Positions 35,387 to 45,625 of a stretch of DNA of 64,000 nucleotides are shown piece by piece. The notes beneath the pieces were generated by a model that did no database searches, had not been told where the DNA came from, and worked only from the letters and a program-made list of their open reading frames with translations. Each line of letters starts with the position of its first letter. Position 1 is the first letter of the stretch. The stretch covers positions 620,001 to 684,000 of the forward strand of contig NZ_MUHU01000002.1 of the NCBI RefSeq assembly GCF_002105195.1. The letters run 5' to 3'. The DNA comes from Derxia lacustris. Lineage in GTDB: Bacteria > Pseudomonadota > Gammaproteobacteria > Burkholderiales > Burkholderiaceae_E. The translations under genes were made by a program, and so were the position numbers.

Positions 35387-35432
35387 CACAGCGCTTGGCA
35401 AATCTGAAAAACACGCTATGATGCACGGCTTC

Positions 35433-35509
35433 GGGCGCTTAGCTCAGTTGGTTAGAGTACTACCTTGACATGGTAGGGGTCACTGGTTCGAATCCAGTAG
35501 CGCCCACCA
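35433..35509 (+). tRNA. tRNA-Val (anticodon GAC)
   Basis: A 77-base cloverleaf with encoded CCA. The acceptor stem pairs GGGCGCT with AGCGCCC; the D loop has AGCTCAGTTGGTTAGAG; the anticodon arm is CTACC-TTGACAT-GGTAG, giving anticodon GAC; the T arm contains GGTTCGAATCC. It lies 46 bases after relA and upstream of thrS. Confidence 0.97.
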
Positions 35510-35640
35510 CCCGAACAAGCATCAAACGGCCCAAGGCCGGCGAGCAATCAAGGACGAGAAAGGCAGCACGGGTTATGACACCGCGAACTTTCAGCTCCAA
35601 GATTTCCCGTCAGGTCTGAAGCTTTCACTGCATCAAAGAT

Positions 35641-35667
35641 AAAGCGCGGCCTGGTCCGCGCTTTTTT
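35641..35667 (+). terminator. Intrinsic terminator after the tRNA-Val unit
   Basis: AAAGCGCGG pairs with CCGCGCTTT around a CCTGGT loop and is followed by further T residues (CTTTTTTCTT). It separates the tRNA transcript from thrS, whose start is 60 bases on. It could also act as a leader attenuator of thrS. Between the tRNA and this hairpin (35,510-35,640) no gene is seen. Confidence 0.8.
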
Positions 35668-35727
35668 CTTGTCTGCTCGCAGCAGAACATCGTCGGCGCG
35701 GCCAGGTCCTCACCCAGAGGTCTGCAC

Positions 35728-37635
35728 ATGGTCGCAATCACGCTCCCCGACGGTTCCCGTCGCGAATTCGAAGGTCCGGTCACGGTCGCGCAGGTTGCGC
35801 AGTCGATCGGCACCGGGCTCGCCAAGGCGGCGCTCGCCGGTCGTGTCGATGGCAAGCTCGTCGACACCAGCCATCTGATCGACGCCGATGCGCAGCTCGC
35901 GATCGTCACCGACAAGGACGCCGACGGTCTCGAAGTCATCCGTCACAGCACGGCCCACCTGCTGGCCTATGCCGTGAAGGAGCTGTATCCCGACGCCCAG
36001 GTCACGATCGGCCCGGTGATCGACAACGGCTTCTATTACGACTTCTCGTACAAGCGCCCCTTTACGCCCGAAGACCTCGCCGCCATCGAGGCGCGCATGG
36101 CCGAACTCGTGCGCAAGGACGAGCCGGTCACGCGCCGCGTGCTGCCGCGGGATGAGGCTGTTGCGTACTTCAAGGGCATCGGCGAGGCCTACAAGGCCGA
36201 GATCATCGAGAGCATTCCGGCCGATCAGGACGTGTCGCTTTACACCGAAGGCGGTTTCACCGACCTGTGTCGCGGCCCGCATGTGCCGAGCACCGGCAAG
36301 CTCAAGGTCTTCAAGCTGATGAAGGTGGCCGGCGCCTACTGGCGTGGCGACAGCAAGAACGAGATGCTCCAGCGCATCTACGGCACGGCCTGGGCCAAGA
36401 AGGAAGATCAGGCCGCCTACCTGCACATGCTCGAAGAGGCCGAGAAGCGCGATCACCGTCGCCTCGGCCGCGAGCTCGATCTCTTCCACATGCAGGAAGA
36501 GGCGCCGGGCCTCGTGTTCTGGCATCCCAAGGGCTGGACGCTGTGGCAGCAGGTCGAGCAGTACATGCGCGCGGTCTATCGCGACAATGGCTACCAGGAA
36601 GTCAAGGCGCCGCAAATCCTCGACAAGTCGCTCTGGGAAAAGACCGGTCACTGGGACAAGTACCGCGAGAACATGTTCACGACCGAGAGCGAGAGCCGCG
36701 ACTACGCGCTCAAGCCGATGAACTGCCCGGGTCACATCCAGATCTACAAGAGCAGCCTGCATTCCTACCGCGACCTGCCGCTGCGCTACGGCGAGTTCGG
36801 CCAGTGCCATCGCAACGAGCCCAGCGGCGGCCTGCACGGGATCATGCGGGTGCGCGGCTTCACGCAGGACGATGGCCACATTTTCTGCACCGAGGACCAG
36901 ATCCTCGACGAATGCGTGGCCTTCACGACGCTGCTGCAGAAGGTGTATGCCGACTTCGGCTTCAGCGACATCATCTTCAAGATCGCGACCCGCCCCGAGA
37001 AGCGCATCGGCGCCGACGAGCTGTGGGACAAGGCTGAGGCGGCGCTGATGGAATCGCTGCGGCGCTCGGGCCACGCGTTTGAAGTCGCGCCGGGCGAGGG
37101 CGCCTTCTACGGCCCGAAGATCGAGTTCACGCTCAAGGATGCGATCGGTCGGCACTGGCAGTGCGGGACGATCCAGGTCGACTTCTTCATGCCCGAGCGG
37201 CTTGGCGCCGAGTACGTCGCCGAGGACAACACGCGCAAGCTGCCGGTGATGCTGCACCGCGCCATCGTCGGTTCACTGGAGCGTTTCATCGGCATCCTCA
37301 TCGAAAACCACGCCGGTGCGATGCCCGTCTGGCTGGCTCCGGTGCAGGTCTGCGTGATGAATATTTCCGAGGCTCAGGCCGATTACGCCAAGGCCGTGGC
37401 ACAAACACTGCAAAAACAAGGCTTTAGAGTCGAGGCCGATTTGCGTGGCGAAAAGATCAACTATAAAATCCGCGATCGCTCTTTGCAGAAGATTCCCTAT
37501 CTGCTCGTCGTTGGTGACAAAGAGAAGGAATCGGACGCCGTAGCCGTGCGTGCGCGCGGTGGCAAGGATCTCGGTGTAATGCCGGTTTCCGCGATTGCGG
37601 AGCGTCTTGCGGCTGAAATTGCCGCCAAGGCCTGA
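35728..37635 (+). CDS. thrS: Threonyl-tRNA synthetase
   Basis: A 635-aa class II synthetase of normal bacterial length. It has the N-terminal TGS domain ([20 protein letters not shown]), the SAD editing domain with [11 protein letters not shown] and the [13 protein letters not shown] segment, the catalytic core with [10 protein letters not shown] (zinc Cys) and [11 protein letters not shown] (motif 2), and the anticodon-binding domain. It charges tRNA-Thr. First gene of the thrS-infC-rpmI-rplT-pheS-pheT-ihfA unit. Start ATG 35,728 with CAGAGG upstream. Confidence 0.97.
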   Translation: MVAITLPDGSRREFEGPVTVAQVAQSIGTGLAKAALAGRVDGKLVDTSHLIDADAQLAIVTDKDADGLEVIRHSTAHLLAYAVKELYPDAQVTIGPVIDNGFYYDFSYKRPFTPEDLAAIEARMAELVRKDEPVTRRVLPRDEAVAYFKGIGEAYKAEIIESIPADQDVSLYTEGGFTDLCRGPHVPSTGKLKVFKLMKVAGAYWRGDSKNEMLQRIYGTAWAKKEDQAAYLHMLEEAEKRDHRRLGRELDLFHMQEEAPGLVFWHPKGWTLWQQVEQYMRAVYRDNGYQEVKAPQILDKSLWEKTGHWDKYRENMFTTESESRDYALKPMNCPGHIQIYKSSLHSYRDLPLRYGEFGQCHRNEPSGGLHGIMRVRGFTQDDGHIFCTEDQILDECVAFTTLLQKVYADFGFSDIIFKIATRPEKRIGADELWDKAEAALMESLRRSGHAFEVAPGEGAFYGPKIEFTLKDAIGRHWQCGTIQVDFFMPERLGAEYVAEDNTRKLPVMLHRAIVGSLERFIGILIENHAGAMPVWLAPVQVCVMNISEAQADYAKAVAQTLQKQGFRVEADLRGEKINYKIRDRSLQKIPYLLVVGDKEKESDAVAVRARGGKDLGVMPVSAIAERLAAEIAAKA

Positions 37636-37692
37636 TTCTTCGACCACATGCGCATCCCGCGCGGTTTTTTGCTTTTCTGAAAGGAAGTACCC

Positions 37693-38259
37693 ATCGCTAC
37701 TTCGTTTGGCTCCCGCTACTCGCGTGAACTGCCGCAACGCGACAACAAGAACTCTCACCGCCTGAATCGCGAGATCACGGCGCCTGAGGTCCGTCTGGTC
37801 GGTGTCGATAGTGAACCGCTGGGCATTGTTCGCTTGCCCGACGCGTTGGCGAAGGCAGAGGAACTGGACGTCGATCTCGTCGAGATCGCCCCCACCGCGC
37901 AGCCGCCGGTGTGCCGCCTCATGGACTACGGCAAGTTCAAGTACCAGGAGCAGAAGAAGGCGCATGAGGCCAAGCTCAAGCAGCACATCATCCAGGTCAA
38001 GGAAGTCAAGTTCCGGCCGGGTACCGATGACGGCGACTATGGCGTCAAGCTGCGCAACCTTCAGCGCTTCCTTGAAGAAGGCGACAAGGCCAAGGTCACG
38101 TTGCGTTTCCGTGGTCGTGAAATGGCCCACCAAGACATCGGCATGCGCATGCTCGAAAAGCTGCGCAACGACCTCGAGGCAGTCGCTCAGGTCGAACAGA
38201 TGCCCAAGCTCGAAGGACGCCAGATGATCATGATTCTGGGTCCCAAGAAGAAGAAGTAA
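37693..38259 (+). CDS. infC: Translation initiation factor IF-3, ATC start
   Basis: A 188-aa protein; both IF-3 domains are complete ([44 protein letters not shown]-equivalent [36 protein letters not shown]). The frame has no ATG or GTG before the conserved N-terminus. The only start that gives a full domain is ATC at 37,693, with AAGGAA seven bases upstream. In Escherichia coli infC starts at AUU, and IF-3 rejects that codon to limit its own synthesis; the same autoregulation is expected here. A shorter frame from TTG 37,834 would lose the first 47 residues. It binds the 30S subunit and proofreads initiation. Confidence 0.93.
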   Translation: MATSFGSRYSRELPQRDNKNSHRLNREITAPEVRLVGVDSEPLGIVRLPDALAKAEELDVDLVEIAPTAQPPVCRLMDYGKFKYQEQKKAHEAKLKQHIIQVKEVKFRPGTDDGDYGVKLRNLQRFLEEGDKAKVTLRFRGREMAHQDIGMRMLEKLRNDLEAVAQVEQMPKLEGRQMIMILGPKKKK

Positions 38260-38396
38260 GCCCGCAAGGGTCGGCGGCTGGTCCGCCCCATGTTTTTCGT
38301 GACTGGCGATTTGGCAATCGCCGTCCGCAACAAGCTGCGAATGGGTATCAAGCGCTTCGTCAGAAGCCACCGATCGCAGCAATCCAGGAGCTGTAA

Positions 38397-38594
38397 ATGC
38401 CGAAGATGAAGACCAAGAAAAGCGCTGCGAAGCGCTTTGTGGTGCGCCCGGGCGGCACGGTCAAGCGTGGCCAAGCCTTCAAGCGCCACATCCTGACCAA
38501 GAAGACCACCAAGAACAAACGCCATCTGCGTGGGACCGAGGCCGTGCACGACACGAACCTCAAGTCGGTCCACGCAATGATGCCGTTCGCTTGA
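38397..38594 (+). CDS. rpmI: Ribosomal protein bL35
   Basis: A 65-aa basic protein with the canonical start [16 protein letters not shown] and the family tail [22 protein letters not shown] precedes the ATG. It is a 50S subunit protein. The 137-base gap after infC holds a GGCGG/CCGCC hairpin near 38,273-38,292 that might take part in L20 autoregulation, but I cannot show this. Confidence 0.97.
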   Translation: MPKMKTKKSAAKRFVVRPGGTVKRGQAFKRHILTKKTTKNKRHLRGTEAVHDTNLKSVHAMMPFA

Positions 38595-38626
38595 TCGTCC
38601 CGGAATTCGAAGTCAGGAGTTAAACA

Positions 38627-38983
38627 ATGCCTCGCGTCAAACGTGGTGTGACCGCTCGTGCGCGTCACAAGAAGGTTATCGATGCAGCCAAGGGTTACCG
38701 TGGCCGTCGCAAGAATGTCTATCGCATCGCCAAGCAGGCGGTCATGCGCGCCGGGCAATACGCCTATCGCGATCGCCGCAACAAGAAGCGCGTGTTCCGC
38801 GCGCTGTGGATCGCGCGTATCAACGCTGCGGTTCGTGAGCATGGCGTGACCTATAGCGTGTTCATCAACGGTCTGAACAAGACCGGCATCGCACTCGACC
38901 GCAAGGTCCTGTCCGACATGGCCATCACCGACAAGCCCGGCTTCGCCGCGCTGGTGGGCCAGGTGAAGGCCGTTCTGGCCTGA
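38627..38983 (+). CDS. rplT: Ribosomal protein bL20
   Basis: A 118-aa 50S protein of normal length: [38 protein letters not shown], then the C-terminal [17 protein letters not shown]. In other bacteria L20 represses its own operon by binding a leader that mimics its 23S site. It lies 32 bases after rpmI with AGGAG upstream. Confidence 0.97.
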   Translation: MPRVKRGVTARARHKKVIDAAKGYRGRRKNVYRIAKQAVMRAGQYAYRDRRNKKRVFRALWIARINAAVREHGVTYSVFINGLNKTGIALDRKVLSDMAITDKPGFAALVGQVKAVLA

Positions 38984-39012
38984 TCGCCGTCCGGCCTTTC
39001 GGGCGTCATCGA

Positions 39013-39050
39013 CGGGGCACAGGCTGACGCCTGCTGTCCCGTTTGCTTTT
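39013..39050 (+). terminator. Hairpin with T-rich tail between rplT and pheS (possible attenuator)
   Basis: CGGGGCACAGGC pairs with GCCTGCTGTCCCG through 12 base pairs with one bulged C and a TGAC loop, followed by TTTGCTTTT. It would stop or reduce transcription from the ribosomal genes into pheST. In Escherichia coli pheST is attenuated here with a Phe-rich leader peptide; no Phe-rich leader is visible here. Confidence 0.5.
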
Positions 39051-39128
39051 GTGCTCGCGCATGGCGCGGCGCGCATCCCGATTCCCCCAATTCGAAGACC
39101 GCGCATTGCGACGCGGACGACCCTGCAC

Positions 39129-40181
39129 ATGGACAATCTGGACAGCCTCGTGGCGGGCGCGACGGCGGATTTCGCCGCTGCCGCCGATCCGGCGTCGCTC
39201 GAAGACGCGAAGGCGCGATACCTCGGCAAGAGCGGTCGCATCACCGAACTGATGAAGTCGCTGGCCGCGCTGCCGCCGGAGCAGAAGCGCGAGGCGGGCG
39301 CGAAGATCAACGCGGCCAAGCAGGGCATCGAGGCGGCGCTGAATGCGCGACGCCAGGCGCTGGCCGATGCCCAGCTCGCGGCGCGACTCGCGTCGGAAGC
39401 CATCGACGTGACGCTGCCGGGCCGGGCGCGCGGCGCGGGCGTGATCCATCCGGTGATGCGCAGCTGGATGCGCATCGAGGAGATCTTTGCGTCGATCGGC
39501 TTCGACGTGGGCGACGGCCCGGAGATCGAGACCGACTGGTACAACTTCAGCGCGCTCAACAATCCCGAGAATCATCCGGCGCGGTCGATGCAGGACACCT
39601 TCTATGTCGACATGAAAGATGCCGACGGAAGGCTGCTTTGCCTGCGCACGCACACCTCGCCGATGCAGGTGCGCTATGCCCGCGCCCATGTGGCAAAGCA
39701 CGCAGCCCAGGTGGCGTCGGGCGACATGCCCGAGATTCGCGTGATCGTGCCGGGCCGCACCTACCGCGTGGACAGCGACGCGACCCACTCGCCGATGTTT
39801 CACCAGTTCGAGGGCCTGTGGATCGGTCGCGACGTGAGCTTTGCCGACCTGAAGAGCGTCTACACCGCCTTCCTGCACGCCTTCTTCGAGCGCGACGACA
39901 TCGTCGTGCGCTTCAGGCCCAGCTATTTCCCGTTCACCGAGCCCTCGGCCGAAGTGGACATGATGTTCGAGGACGGGCCGCTCAAGGGCCGCTGGCTGGA
40001 GATCGCCGGCTCGGGCCAGGTGCATCCGACGGTGGTGCGCAACTACGGGCTCGACCCCGAGCAGTACGTCGGCTTCGCCTTCGGCAGCGGCCTGGAGCGG
40101 CTGACGATGCTGCGCTATGGCGTCGAGGATCTGCGGCTGTTCTTCGAGGGCGATCTGCGCTTCCTCGAACAGTTCCGCTGA
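39129..40181 (+). CDS. pheS: Phenylalanyl-tRNA synthetase alpha subunit
   Basis: A 350-aa subunit with the N-terminal coiled coil ([15 protein letters not shown] to about residue 90) and the class II core: [51 protein letters not shown] and the terminal [14 protein letters not shown] motif 3. It forms the active site of the alpha2-beta2 enzyme. ATG 39,129 is used; the open frame from 39,051 adds residues unlike the family. Confidence 0.96.
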   Translation: MDNLDSLVAGATADFAAAADPASLEDAKARYLGKSGRITELMKSLAALPPEQKREAGAKINAAKQGIEAALNARRQALADAQLAARLASEAIDVTLPGRARGAGVIHPVMRSWMRIEEIFASIGFDVGDGPEIETDWYNFSALNNPENHPARSMQDTFYVDMKDADGRLLCLRTHTSPMQVRYARAHVAKHAAQVASGDMPEIRVIVPGRTYRVDSDATHSPMFHQFEGLWIGRDVSFADLKSVYTAFLHAFFERDDIVVRFRPSYFPFTEPSAEVDMMFEDGPLKGRWLEIAGSGQVHPTVVRNYGLDPEQYVGFAFGSGLERLTMLRYGVEDLRLFFEGDLRFLEQFR

Positions 40182-40220
40182 CCCGCGGCCGTCCATCAGA
40201 ACAATTCAGCGAGGCAAGAC

Positions 40221-42650
40221 ATGCAGTTTTCCGAATCCTGGTTGCGCAGTTTCGTGAACCCGTCGGTGACGACGGCCGAGCTGTCGCACCTGCTCACGAT
40301 GGCCGGCCTCGAGGTCGAGGAAGAGCGCCGCGCGGCGCCGCCGTTCAGCAAGATCGTCGTGGGCGAAATCAAGACCATCGAGAAGCATCCCGATGCCGAC
40401 AAGCTGCGCATCTGCCAGGTGGACGCCGGCACCGGCGCGCTGTTGCAGATCGTGTGCGGCGCGCCGAATGCGGCCGCCGGCCTGCGCGTGCCGGTCGCGC
40501 TCGTGGGCGCCGAACTGCCGCCCGGCGAGGACGGCAAGCCGTTCCGCATCAAGCTCGGCAAGCTGCGCGGCGTCGAGTCGCACGGCATGTTGTGCTCGGC
40601 GCGCGAGCTGGGGCTGTCGCAGGACCACGCGGGCTTGCTTGAGCTGGCCGGCGATGCGCCGGTGGGCGAGGACATCCGCGCCTACCTCGATCTCGACGAC
40701 ACGGTGTTCGTCATCAAGCTCACGCCCGACAAGGGCCATTGCCTGTCGGTGCTGGGCGTGGCGCGCGAAGTGGCCGCCATCACCGGCGCGCCGCTGACGC
40801 TGCCGGCCATCGCTGCGGTGCCGGCCAGCTTCGACGAGAAGCTGCATGTGCGCGTCGAGGCGGGCGATCTGTGCGGGCGCTTCTCGGGTCGCGTGATCCG
40901 CGGGCTCGATGCCAGGGCGCCGACGCCGGCCTGGATGAAGTCGCGGCTGGAGCGCGCCGGTCAGCGCAGCATTTCGGCGCTGGTCGACATCTCCAACTAC
41001 GTGATGCTGGAGCTGGGGCGGCCGTCGCATGTGTTCGACCTCGGCAAGATTTCCGGCGGTCTGGTGGTGCGCTGGGCCCATGCCGGCGAGGAGCTGAAGC
41101 TGCTCAACGGGAACACCGTGTCGCTCGACGAGAGCGTGGGCGTGATCGCCGACGCGCATGCGGTCGAATCGCTCGCCGGCATCATGGGCGGCGACGCCAC
41201 GGCGGTCTCGCTCGACACCGCCGACGTGTATGTGGAATGCGCGTTCTGGTGGCCCGACAGCATTCGCGGCCGCGCGCGCCGCTACAACTTCTCGACCGAC
41301 GCCGGCCATCGCTTCGAGCGCGGCGTCGATGCGACGACCACCGTCGAGCACCTTGAGCGGCTGACGCAATTGCTGCTCGACATCTGCGGCACCGACGCCA
41401 CCCGCATCGGCCCGGTCGACGATCACCAGATCGCGCTGCCCGAGCGCAAGCCGGTGCGCATGCGCGTCGCGCGCGCCGCCCGCATCCTCGGCGTGGCAGT
41501 GCCGGCCGAGCGTTGCGCCCAGGTGTTCGCGCAGCTCGGCTTCACCTTCACCGAGAGCGACGGCGTGTTCGAAGTCACGCCGCCCGGCGCGCGCTTCGAC
41601 ATCGAGATCGAGGAAGACCTGATCGAGGAAGTGGCGCGCATCGTCGGCTACGAGAGCATTCCGGTGCGGCCGCCGGTCGCGGCCCAGCGCATGCGTGCCC
41701 AGCCCGAGGCGCTGCGTCCGGCGCATGCGCTGCGCCGTGCGCTGGCCGGGCTCGGCTATGTCGAGACGGTGAACTACGCCTTCGTCGAGGAAGCCTGGGA
41801 GCGCGATTTCGCCGGCAATGCCGAGCCGATCCGGCTGCTCAATCCCATCGCCAGCCAGATGTCGGTGATGCGCTCGACGCTGCTCGGCAGCCTCGTGGGT
41901 GTGCTGCGCTACAACCTCAACCGGCGCGCCGAGCGGGTGGCGGTGTTCGAACTGGGCCGGGTGTTTGCGCGCGATGCGGGCGTGGCCGACAGCCTCACGT
42001 CGGTGGCGGGCATCGCCCAGCCGCTGCGCATCGGCGGGCTGGTGTACGGCGCGTCGGCGCCCGAGCAATGGGGTGTCGCGCAACGGCCGGTCGACTTCTT
42101 CGACATCAAGGCCGATGTCGAGGCGCTATGCGCCGGCGCCGGCGCGGTGGCTTTCGAGCGCGCCGAGCATGTGGCGCTGCATCCGGGGCGCGGCGCGCGC
42201 GTGCTGCTCGATGGCGTCGTCATCGGCTGGATCGGCGAGCTGCATCCCAGGCTTCAGCAGGCCTACGAACTGCCGGCCGCGCCCGTGGTCTTCGAGCTGG
42301 ACGTGGCCGCGCTGCGCAGCCAGCCGCTGCCGAAGGCTGCGCTGCCGCCGCGTTTCCCGCCGGTCCGGCGCGACATCGCGGTGGTCGTCGATCAGGCGGT
42401 AAGTGCGTCCGCCGCGCTCGATTGCATGCGCAAAACCGTCGCGTCCGAGGGCTTCTCTGAGGTCGTCCGAGAGCTGGCGCTGTTCGACGAATATCGCGGT
42501 AAGGGCTTGTTATTAAACGAGAAAAGTCTTGCCTTCAAGGTGGTGTTGCAAGACAATTCCGAAACTTTGCGCGATGAGCGAATCGAGTCGGTGGTGGCTC
42601 GCATCGTGGCTGGCCTCGAAGCCGGCATCGGCGCCCGGCGACGGGCCTGA
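40221..42650 (+). CDS. pheT: Phenylalanyl-tRNA synthetase beta subunit
   Basis: An 809-aa subunit of full length: N-terminal [14 protein letters not shown], tRNA-binding EMAP-like domain ([20 protein letters not shown]), B3/4 editing domain, B5 domain and the C-terminal ferredoxin-fold anticodon-binding domain ([16 protein letters not shown]). It edits mischarged tyrosine and binds tRNA-Phe. It follows pheS by 39 bases with a clear site (CAGCGAGGCAAGAC). Confidence 0.96.
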   Translation: MQFSESWLRSFVNPSVTTAELSHLLTMAGLEVEEERRAAPPFSKIVVGEIKTIEKHPDADKLRICQVDAGTGALLQIVCGAPNAAAGLRVPVALVGAELPPGEDGKPFRIKLGKLRGVESHGMLCSARELGLSQDHAGLLELAGDAPVGEDIRAYLDLDDTVFVIKLTPDKGHCLSVLGVAREVAAITGAPLTLPAIAAVPASFDEKLHVRVEAGDLCGRFSGRVIRGLDARAPTPAWMKSRLERAGQRSISALVDISNYVMLELGRPSHVFDLGKISGGLVVRWAHAGEELKLLNGNTVSLDESVGVIADAHAVESLAGIMGGDATAVSLDTADVYVECAFWWPDSIRGRARRYNFSTDAGHRFERGVDATTTVEHLERLTQLLLDICGTDATRIGPVDDHQIALPERKPVRMRVARAARILGVAVPAERCAQVFAQLGFTFTESDGVFEVTPPGARFDIEIEEDLIEEVARIVGYESIPVRPPVAAQRMRAQPEALRPAHALRRALAGLGYVETVNYAFVEEAWERDFAGNAEPIRLLNPIASQMSVMRSTLLGSLVGVLRYNLNRRAERVAVFELGRVFARDAGVADSLTSVAGIAQPLRIGGLVYGASAPEQWGVAQRPVDFFDIKADVEALCAGAGAVAFERAEHVALHPGRGARVLLDGVVIGWIGELHPRLQQAYELPAAPVVFELDVAALRSQPLPKAALPPRFPPVRRDIAVVVDQAVSASAALDCMRKTVASEGFSEVVRELALFDEYRGKGLLLNEKSLAFKVVLQDNSETLRDERIESVVARIVAGLEAGIGARRRA

Positions 42651-42713
42651 CAGCGCAAGCAGCCCTGGCGCCACTCCCTTCCGCAGCCCCCGACTCCAGC
42701 AGATTCCCACGCC

Positions 42714-43166
42714 ATGAAAGATGATCAGGACGCCATGAACGACGAGGTCATCCCCTTCGGTCGTCTTGCGGCGCTCGATGGCCGGACCAAGCCGCAGTCG
42801 GGGCTGGCAACGGGCGGGCGGCTGCCGCCGGCGTCGGCCGGCTTCAAGCTGGCGCCGCCCGCGCCGGTCGAGCCCGAGTCGATCACGCTGACCAAGGCCG
42901 AGCTCGCCGAGTTGCTGTTCGAGCGCGTCGGCCTCAACAAGCGCGAAGCCAAGGACATGGTCGAGATCTTCTTCGAGGAAATCGCCCGTGCGCTCGAAGC
43001 GGGCGAGGTCGTCAAGCTGTCGGGCTTCGGCAATTTCCAGCTGCGCGACAAGCCGCAGCGGCCCGGACGCAATCCCAAGACCGGCGAGGAAATCCCCATC
43101 ACGGCGCGGCGGGTCGTCACCTTCCACGCCAGCCAGAAGCTCAAGCAACTCGTCGACAACGGATGA
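42714..43166 (+). CDS. ihfA: Integration host factor alpha subunit with a long N-terminal extension
   Basis: A 150-aa protein. Residues about 56-150 are the IHF-alpha/HU fold: [60 protein letters not shown]. The Pro of the RNPKTGEE segment is the intercalating residue. The first 55 residues ([11 protein letters not shown], Pro/Ala-rich) have no counterpart in the roughly 100-aa enterobacterial protein; extended forms are known in Burkholderiales. ATG codons at 42,714 and 42,735 both fit. It bends DNA as a heterodimer with IHF-beta. Its position after pheT is conserved. Confidence 0.93.
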   Translation: MKDDQDAMNDEVIPFGRLAALDGRTKPQSGLATGGRLPPASAGFKLAPPAPVEPESITLTKAELAELLFERVGLNKREAKDMVEIFFEEIARALEAGEVVKLSGFGNFQLRDKPQRPGRNPKTGEEIPITARRVVTFHASQKLKQLVDNG

Positions 43167-43621
43167 CGGCCGACGCCGGTGCGCGCGATGCACACCGGCC
43201 GCCGTCGCAGCGGGAGGGTGTCTTGGATCGCCGTCCGAAATCGATCGAACAGACGCTGCTGCCGTCCATTCCGGCCAAGCGCTATTTCACGATCGGCGAA
43301 GTGAGCGAGCTGTGCGGCGTCAAGCCGCATGTGCTGCGCTACTGGGAGCAGGAGTTCACCCAGCTCAAGCCGGTCAAGCGACGCGGCAACCGGCGCTACT
43401 ACCAGCATCACGAGGTGATGCTCATCCGGCGCATCCGCGAATTGCTGTACGAACAGGGCTTCACCATCGTCGGCGCGCGCAACCAGCTCGATGCGCAGCA
43501 TGCCAACGACAGCGTTCCGGCCGATGAAGAATCGGCTGCCATCGCCGAGGTGCTGGATGTGGCGGCGTTGCGCGCGGAACTGTCGGCAATCCGCGACTTG
43601 CTCGAAATTGGCAAGAAGTGA
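43163..43621 (+). CDS. MerR family regulator
   Basis: A 152-aa protein overlapping the ihfA stop by four bases (ATGA). Residues about 35-105 are a MerR winged helix: [60 protein letters not shown]. The C-terminus is a short coiled coil with no cysteine or effector domain, so no ligand can be proposed. This gene follows ihfA in most Burkholderiales and ends the operon. Confidence 0.93.
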   Translation: MTADAGARDAHRPPSQREGVLDRRPKSIEQTLLPSIPAKRYFTIGEVSELCGVKPHVLRYWEQEFTQLKPVKRRGNRRYYQHHEVMLIRRIRELLYEQGFTIVGARNQLDAQHANDSVPADEESAAIAEVLDVAALRAELSAIRDLLEIGKK

Positions 43622-43660
43622 GTGACAAGACGGATTTCGCTGCTAATATAGCGGGCTGTT

Positions 43661-43737
43661 CGGGGTGTAGCGCAGCCTGGTAGCGCACTTGCATGGGGTG
43701 CAAGGGGTCGCGAGTTCGAATCCCGCCACCCCGACCA
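43661..43737 (+). tRNA. tRNA-Pro (anticodon GGG)
   Basis: A 77-base cloverleaf with encoded CCA. The acceptor stem pairs CGGGGTG with CACCCCG; the D arm is GTAGCGCAGCCTGGTAGCGC; the anticodon arm TTGCA-TGGGGTG-TGCAA gives GGG; the T arm has GAGTTCGAATCC. It lies 39 bases after the merR gene. Confidence 0.96.
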
Positions 43738-43789
43738 GAAATATTCGATGAAGTCCGGCTCGCCGACATTCATCAAGACCGGGCAAGAT

Positions 43790-43822
43790 GGCCGGGTTGC
43801 GAAAGCAGCCCGGCCGTTTTTG
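43790..43822 (+). terminator. Intrinsic terminator after tRNA-Pro
   Basis: GGCCGGG pairs with CCCGGCC around TTGCGAAAGCAG and is followed by GTTTTTGTTT. It ends the tRNA transcript 105 bases before surE. Confidence 0.85.
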
Positions 43823-43927
43823 TTTGTGCGGCTCGCAGCTCTGCGAGCCGATCGGCGGCCTGATTGCGCCGCGCCGTCGTTAGTCCCAACCAAGAGCGGC
43901 TTGGCCGCATGCCATCGGATCTGCCTC

Positions 43928-44668
43928 ATGCGCATCCTCGTCAGCAACGATGACGGTTACTCGGCGCCGGGTATCGAGGCGCTCGCGGCGGCGCTCGGGG
44001 CGTTTGCCGATGTCATCGTCGTGGCGCCTGATCGCAATCGCAGTGGCGCGTCGCATTCGCTCACGCTTGATCGGCCGCTGCGGCTGACCGAAACCTCGGC
44101 GCGCGTGCATCACGTCGACGGCACGCCGACCGACTGCGTGCATGTGGCGCTGACCGGCGGACTGCTCGATGCGCCGCCCGATCTGGTGGTTTCGGGCATC
44201 AACAACGGCGCCAATCTGGGCGACGACACGATGTATTCCGGCACGGTAGCGGCGGCGATGGAGGCTTATCTGTTCGGTCTGCCGGCGATCGCCTTCTCGC
44301 TCTGCACCCGGGATTGGGCCGGGCTCGACCGCGCGGCCGAGGTGGCGGCCCAGCTCGTTCGGCGCCAGTTGCGCCAGCCGCTGGCCGCACCGTTTCTGCT
44401 CAGCGTGAATTTCCCGCTCGCGGCCGATCTGGCCCGTTGCGAGGTGACCCGGCTTGGCAAGCGCCATTCATCCGAGCCGGTGCTGCGCGAGCGCGATGTG
44501 GACGGCCGGATCATGTTTCGCATCGGCGCGGTGGGCGGTGAGCGCGAGGCCGGGCCGGGCACCGACTTTCATGCGGTGGCGCAGGGCAGCGTGTCGATCA
44601 CGCCGCTGCATCACGACCTTACGCACACGGCCCGGCTCGACGGCCTGCGCGACTGGCTGGGCGCATGA
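43928..44668 (+). CDS. surE: 5'/3'-nucleotidase SurE
   Basis: A 246-aa metal-dependent nucleotidase. The N-terminal metal-binding motif is complete (MRILVSNDDGYSAPGIEAL), followed by VVAPDRNRSGASHSLTL, the GTPTDCVHVAL segment and SGINNGANLGDDTMYSGTVA. It removes phosphate from nucleoside monophosphates and polyphosphate in stationary-phase survival. ATG 43,928 is chosen because the family begins MRIL; the frame extends further back. It overlaps pcm by four bases (ATGA). Confidence 0.96.
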   Translation: MRILVSNDDGYSAPGIEALAAALGAFADVIVVAPDRNRSGASHSLTLDRPLRLTETSARVHHVDGTPTDCVHVALTGGLLDAPPDLVVSGINNGANLGDDTMYSGTVAAAMEAYLFGLPAIAFSLCTRDWAGLDRAAEVAAQLVRRQLRQPLAAPFLLSVNFPLAADLARCEVTRLGKRHSSEPVLRERDVDGRIMFRIGAVGGEREAGPGTDFHAVAQGSVSITPLHHDLTHTARLDGLRDWLGA

Positions 44669-45621
44669 GCGATCGCAAGCCGCCCAAGTGGATTGCGCCG
44701 CTGCCGCCCGGTCATCACCTCGACGGTGTGGCGCCGCGCTACGGCATCGCGCAAAAGCTGATCGACAAGAGCGAGAAGCCGTCGACCCGCGCAGCGGCCG
44801 AGCCGGCGAGCCGGGCTCCCGCGCCGGCGCCGGTGCGTCCCGGCATCGCGCCGCCCGCGCGTCCGGCGCCGCCCACGCGGCCGGCCGGCCATCCGATCGC
44901 CCAGGCGTCTGCCGTGGGCATGGCGCCGCCGTTGGCGGCCCAGCGCCCGACCGGGCCGCGCGGCACCGGCGATTCGATGCAGGCGCGCCGCGAACGACTG
45001 GTGCGCGATCTGGCCGCGCGTGGCCTGCAGGACGCCGCCGTGCTCGGCGCGCTGCGCAGCATTCCGCGCGATGCCTTCGTCGATGCCGCGCTGGCCAGCC
45101 GTGCCTATGACGACAGCGCGTTGCCGATCGGCCATGAGCAGACCATCTCCCAACCCTTCACTGTCGGCCGCATGCTGGAGCTGATGCGCAACGGCCGCGC
45201 GCCGGCGCAGCGGCTGGAGCGGGTGCTGGAGGTGGGTACCGGCTGCGGCTATCAGGCGGCGGTGCTCGGGCAGCTGGCCGAGATGGTGTTTTCCATCGAG
45301 CGCATCCGTGCGCTGCACGAACTGGCGCGCACCCGGCTGCGGCCGCTGCGGCTGGCCAATGTGCGGCTGCATTTCGGCGATGGCCGTGTCGGTCTGCCGC
45401 ATGAGGGGCCGTTCGACGGCATCGTCATCGCGGCGGCCGGTTTTGAACTCCCGCAGGCCCTGCTCGACCAGCTGCGCCTGGGCGGTCGACTGGTGGCGCC
45501 GGTGGCGCGCGGCGACGGTCGCCAGCGCCTCGTCGTCATCGACCGGACCGCCCGGAACGAGTGGCAGAGGGCCGAAGCCGATGACGTACACTTCGTGCCG
45601 CTTCGATCCGGCACGACCTAG
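44665..45621 (+). CDS. pcm: Protein-L-isoaspartate O-methyltransferase with Pro/Ala-rich N-terminal extension
   Basis: A 318-aa protein. The methyltransferase part (residues about 105-318) is normal: VDAALASRAYDDSALPIGHE, SQPFTVGRMLELM, the SAM loop LEVGTGCGYQAAVLGQLA and VAPVARGDGRQRLVVIDR. It methylates isoaspartyl residues to start protein repair. The first 100 residues are low-complexity (Pro, Ala and Arg) and absent from the 208-aa enterobacterial enzyme. Pcm extensions occur in other Burkholderiales. It lies between surE and nlpD in the conserved order. Confidence 0.94.
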   Translation: MSDRKPPKWIAPLPPGHHLDGVAPRYGIAQKLIDKSEKPSTRAAAEPASRAPAPAPVRPGIAPPARPAPPTRPAGHPIAQASAVGMAPPLAAQRPTGPRGTGDSMQARRERLVRDLAARGLQDAAVLGALRSIPRDAFVDAALASRAYDDSALPIGHEQTISQPFTVGRMLELMRNGRAPAQRLERVLEVGTGCGYQAAVLGQLAEMVFSIERIRALHELARTRLRPLRLANVRLHFGDGRVGLPHEGPFDGIVIAAAGFELPQALLDQLRLGGRLVAPVARGDGRQRLVVIDRTARNEWQRAEADDVHFVPLRSGTT

Positions 45622-45625
45622 AACG

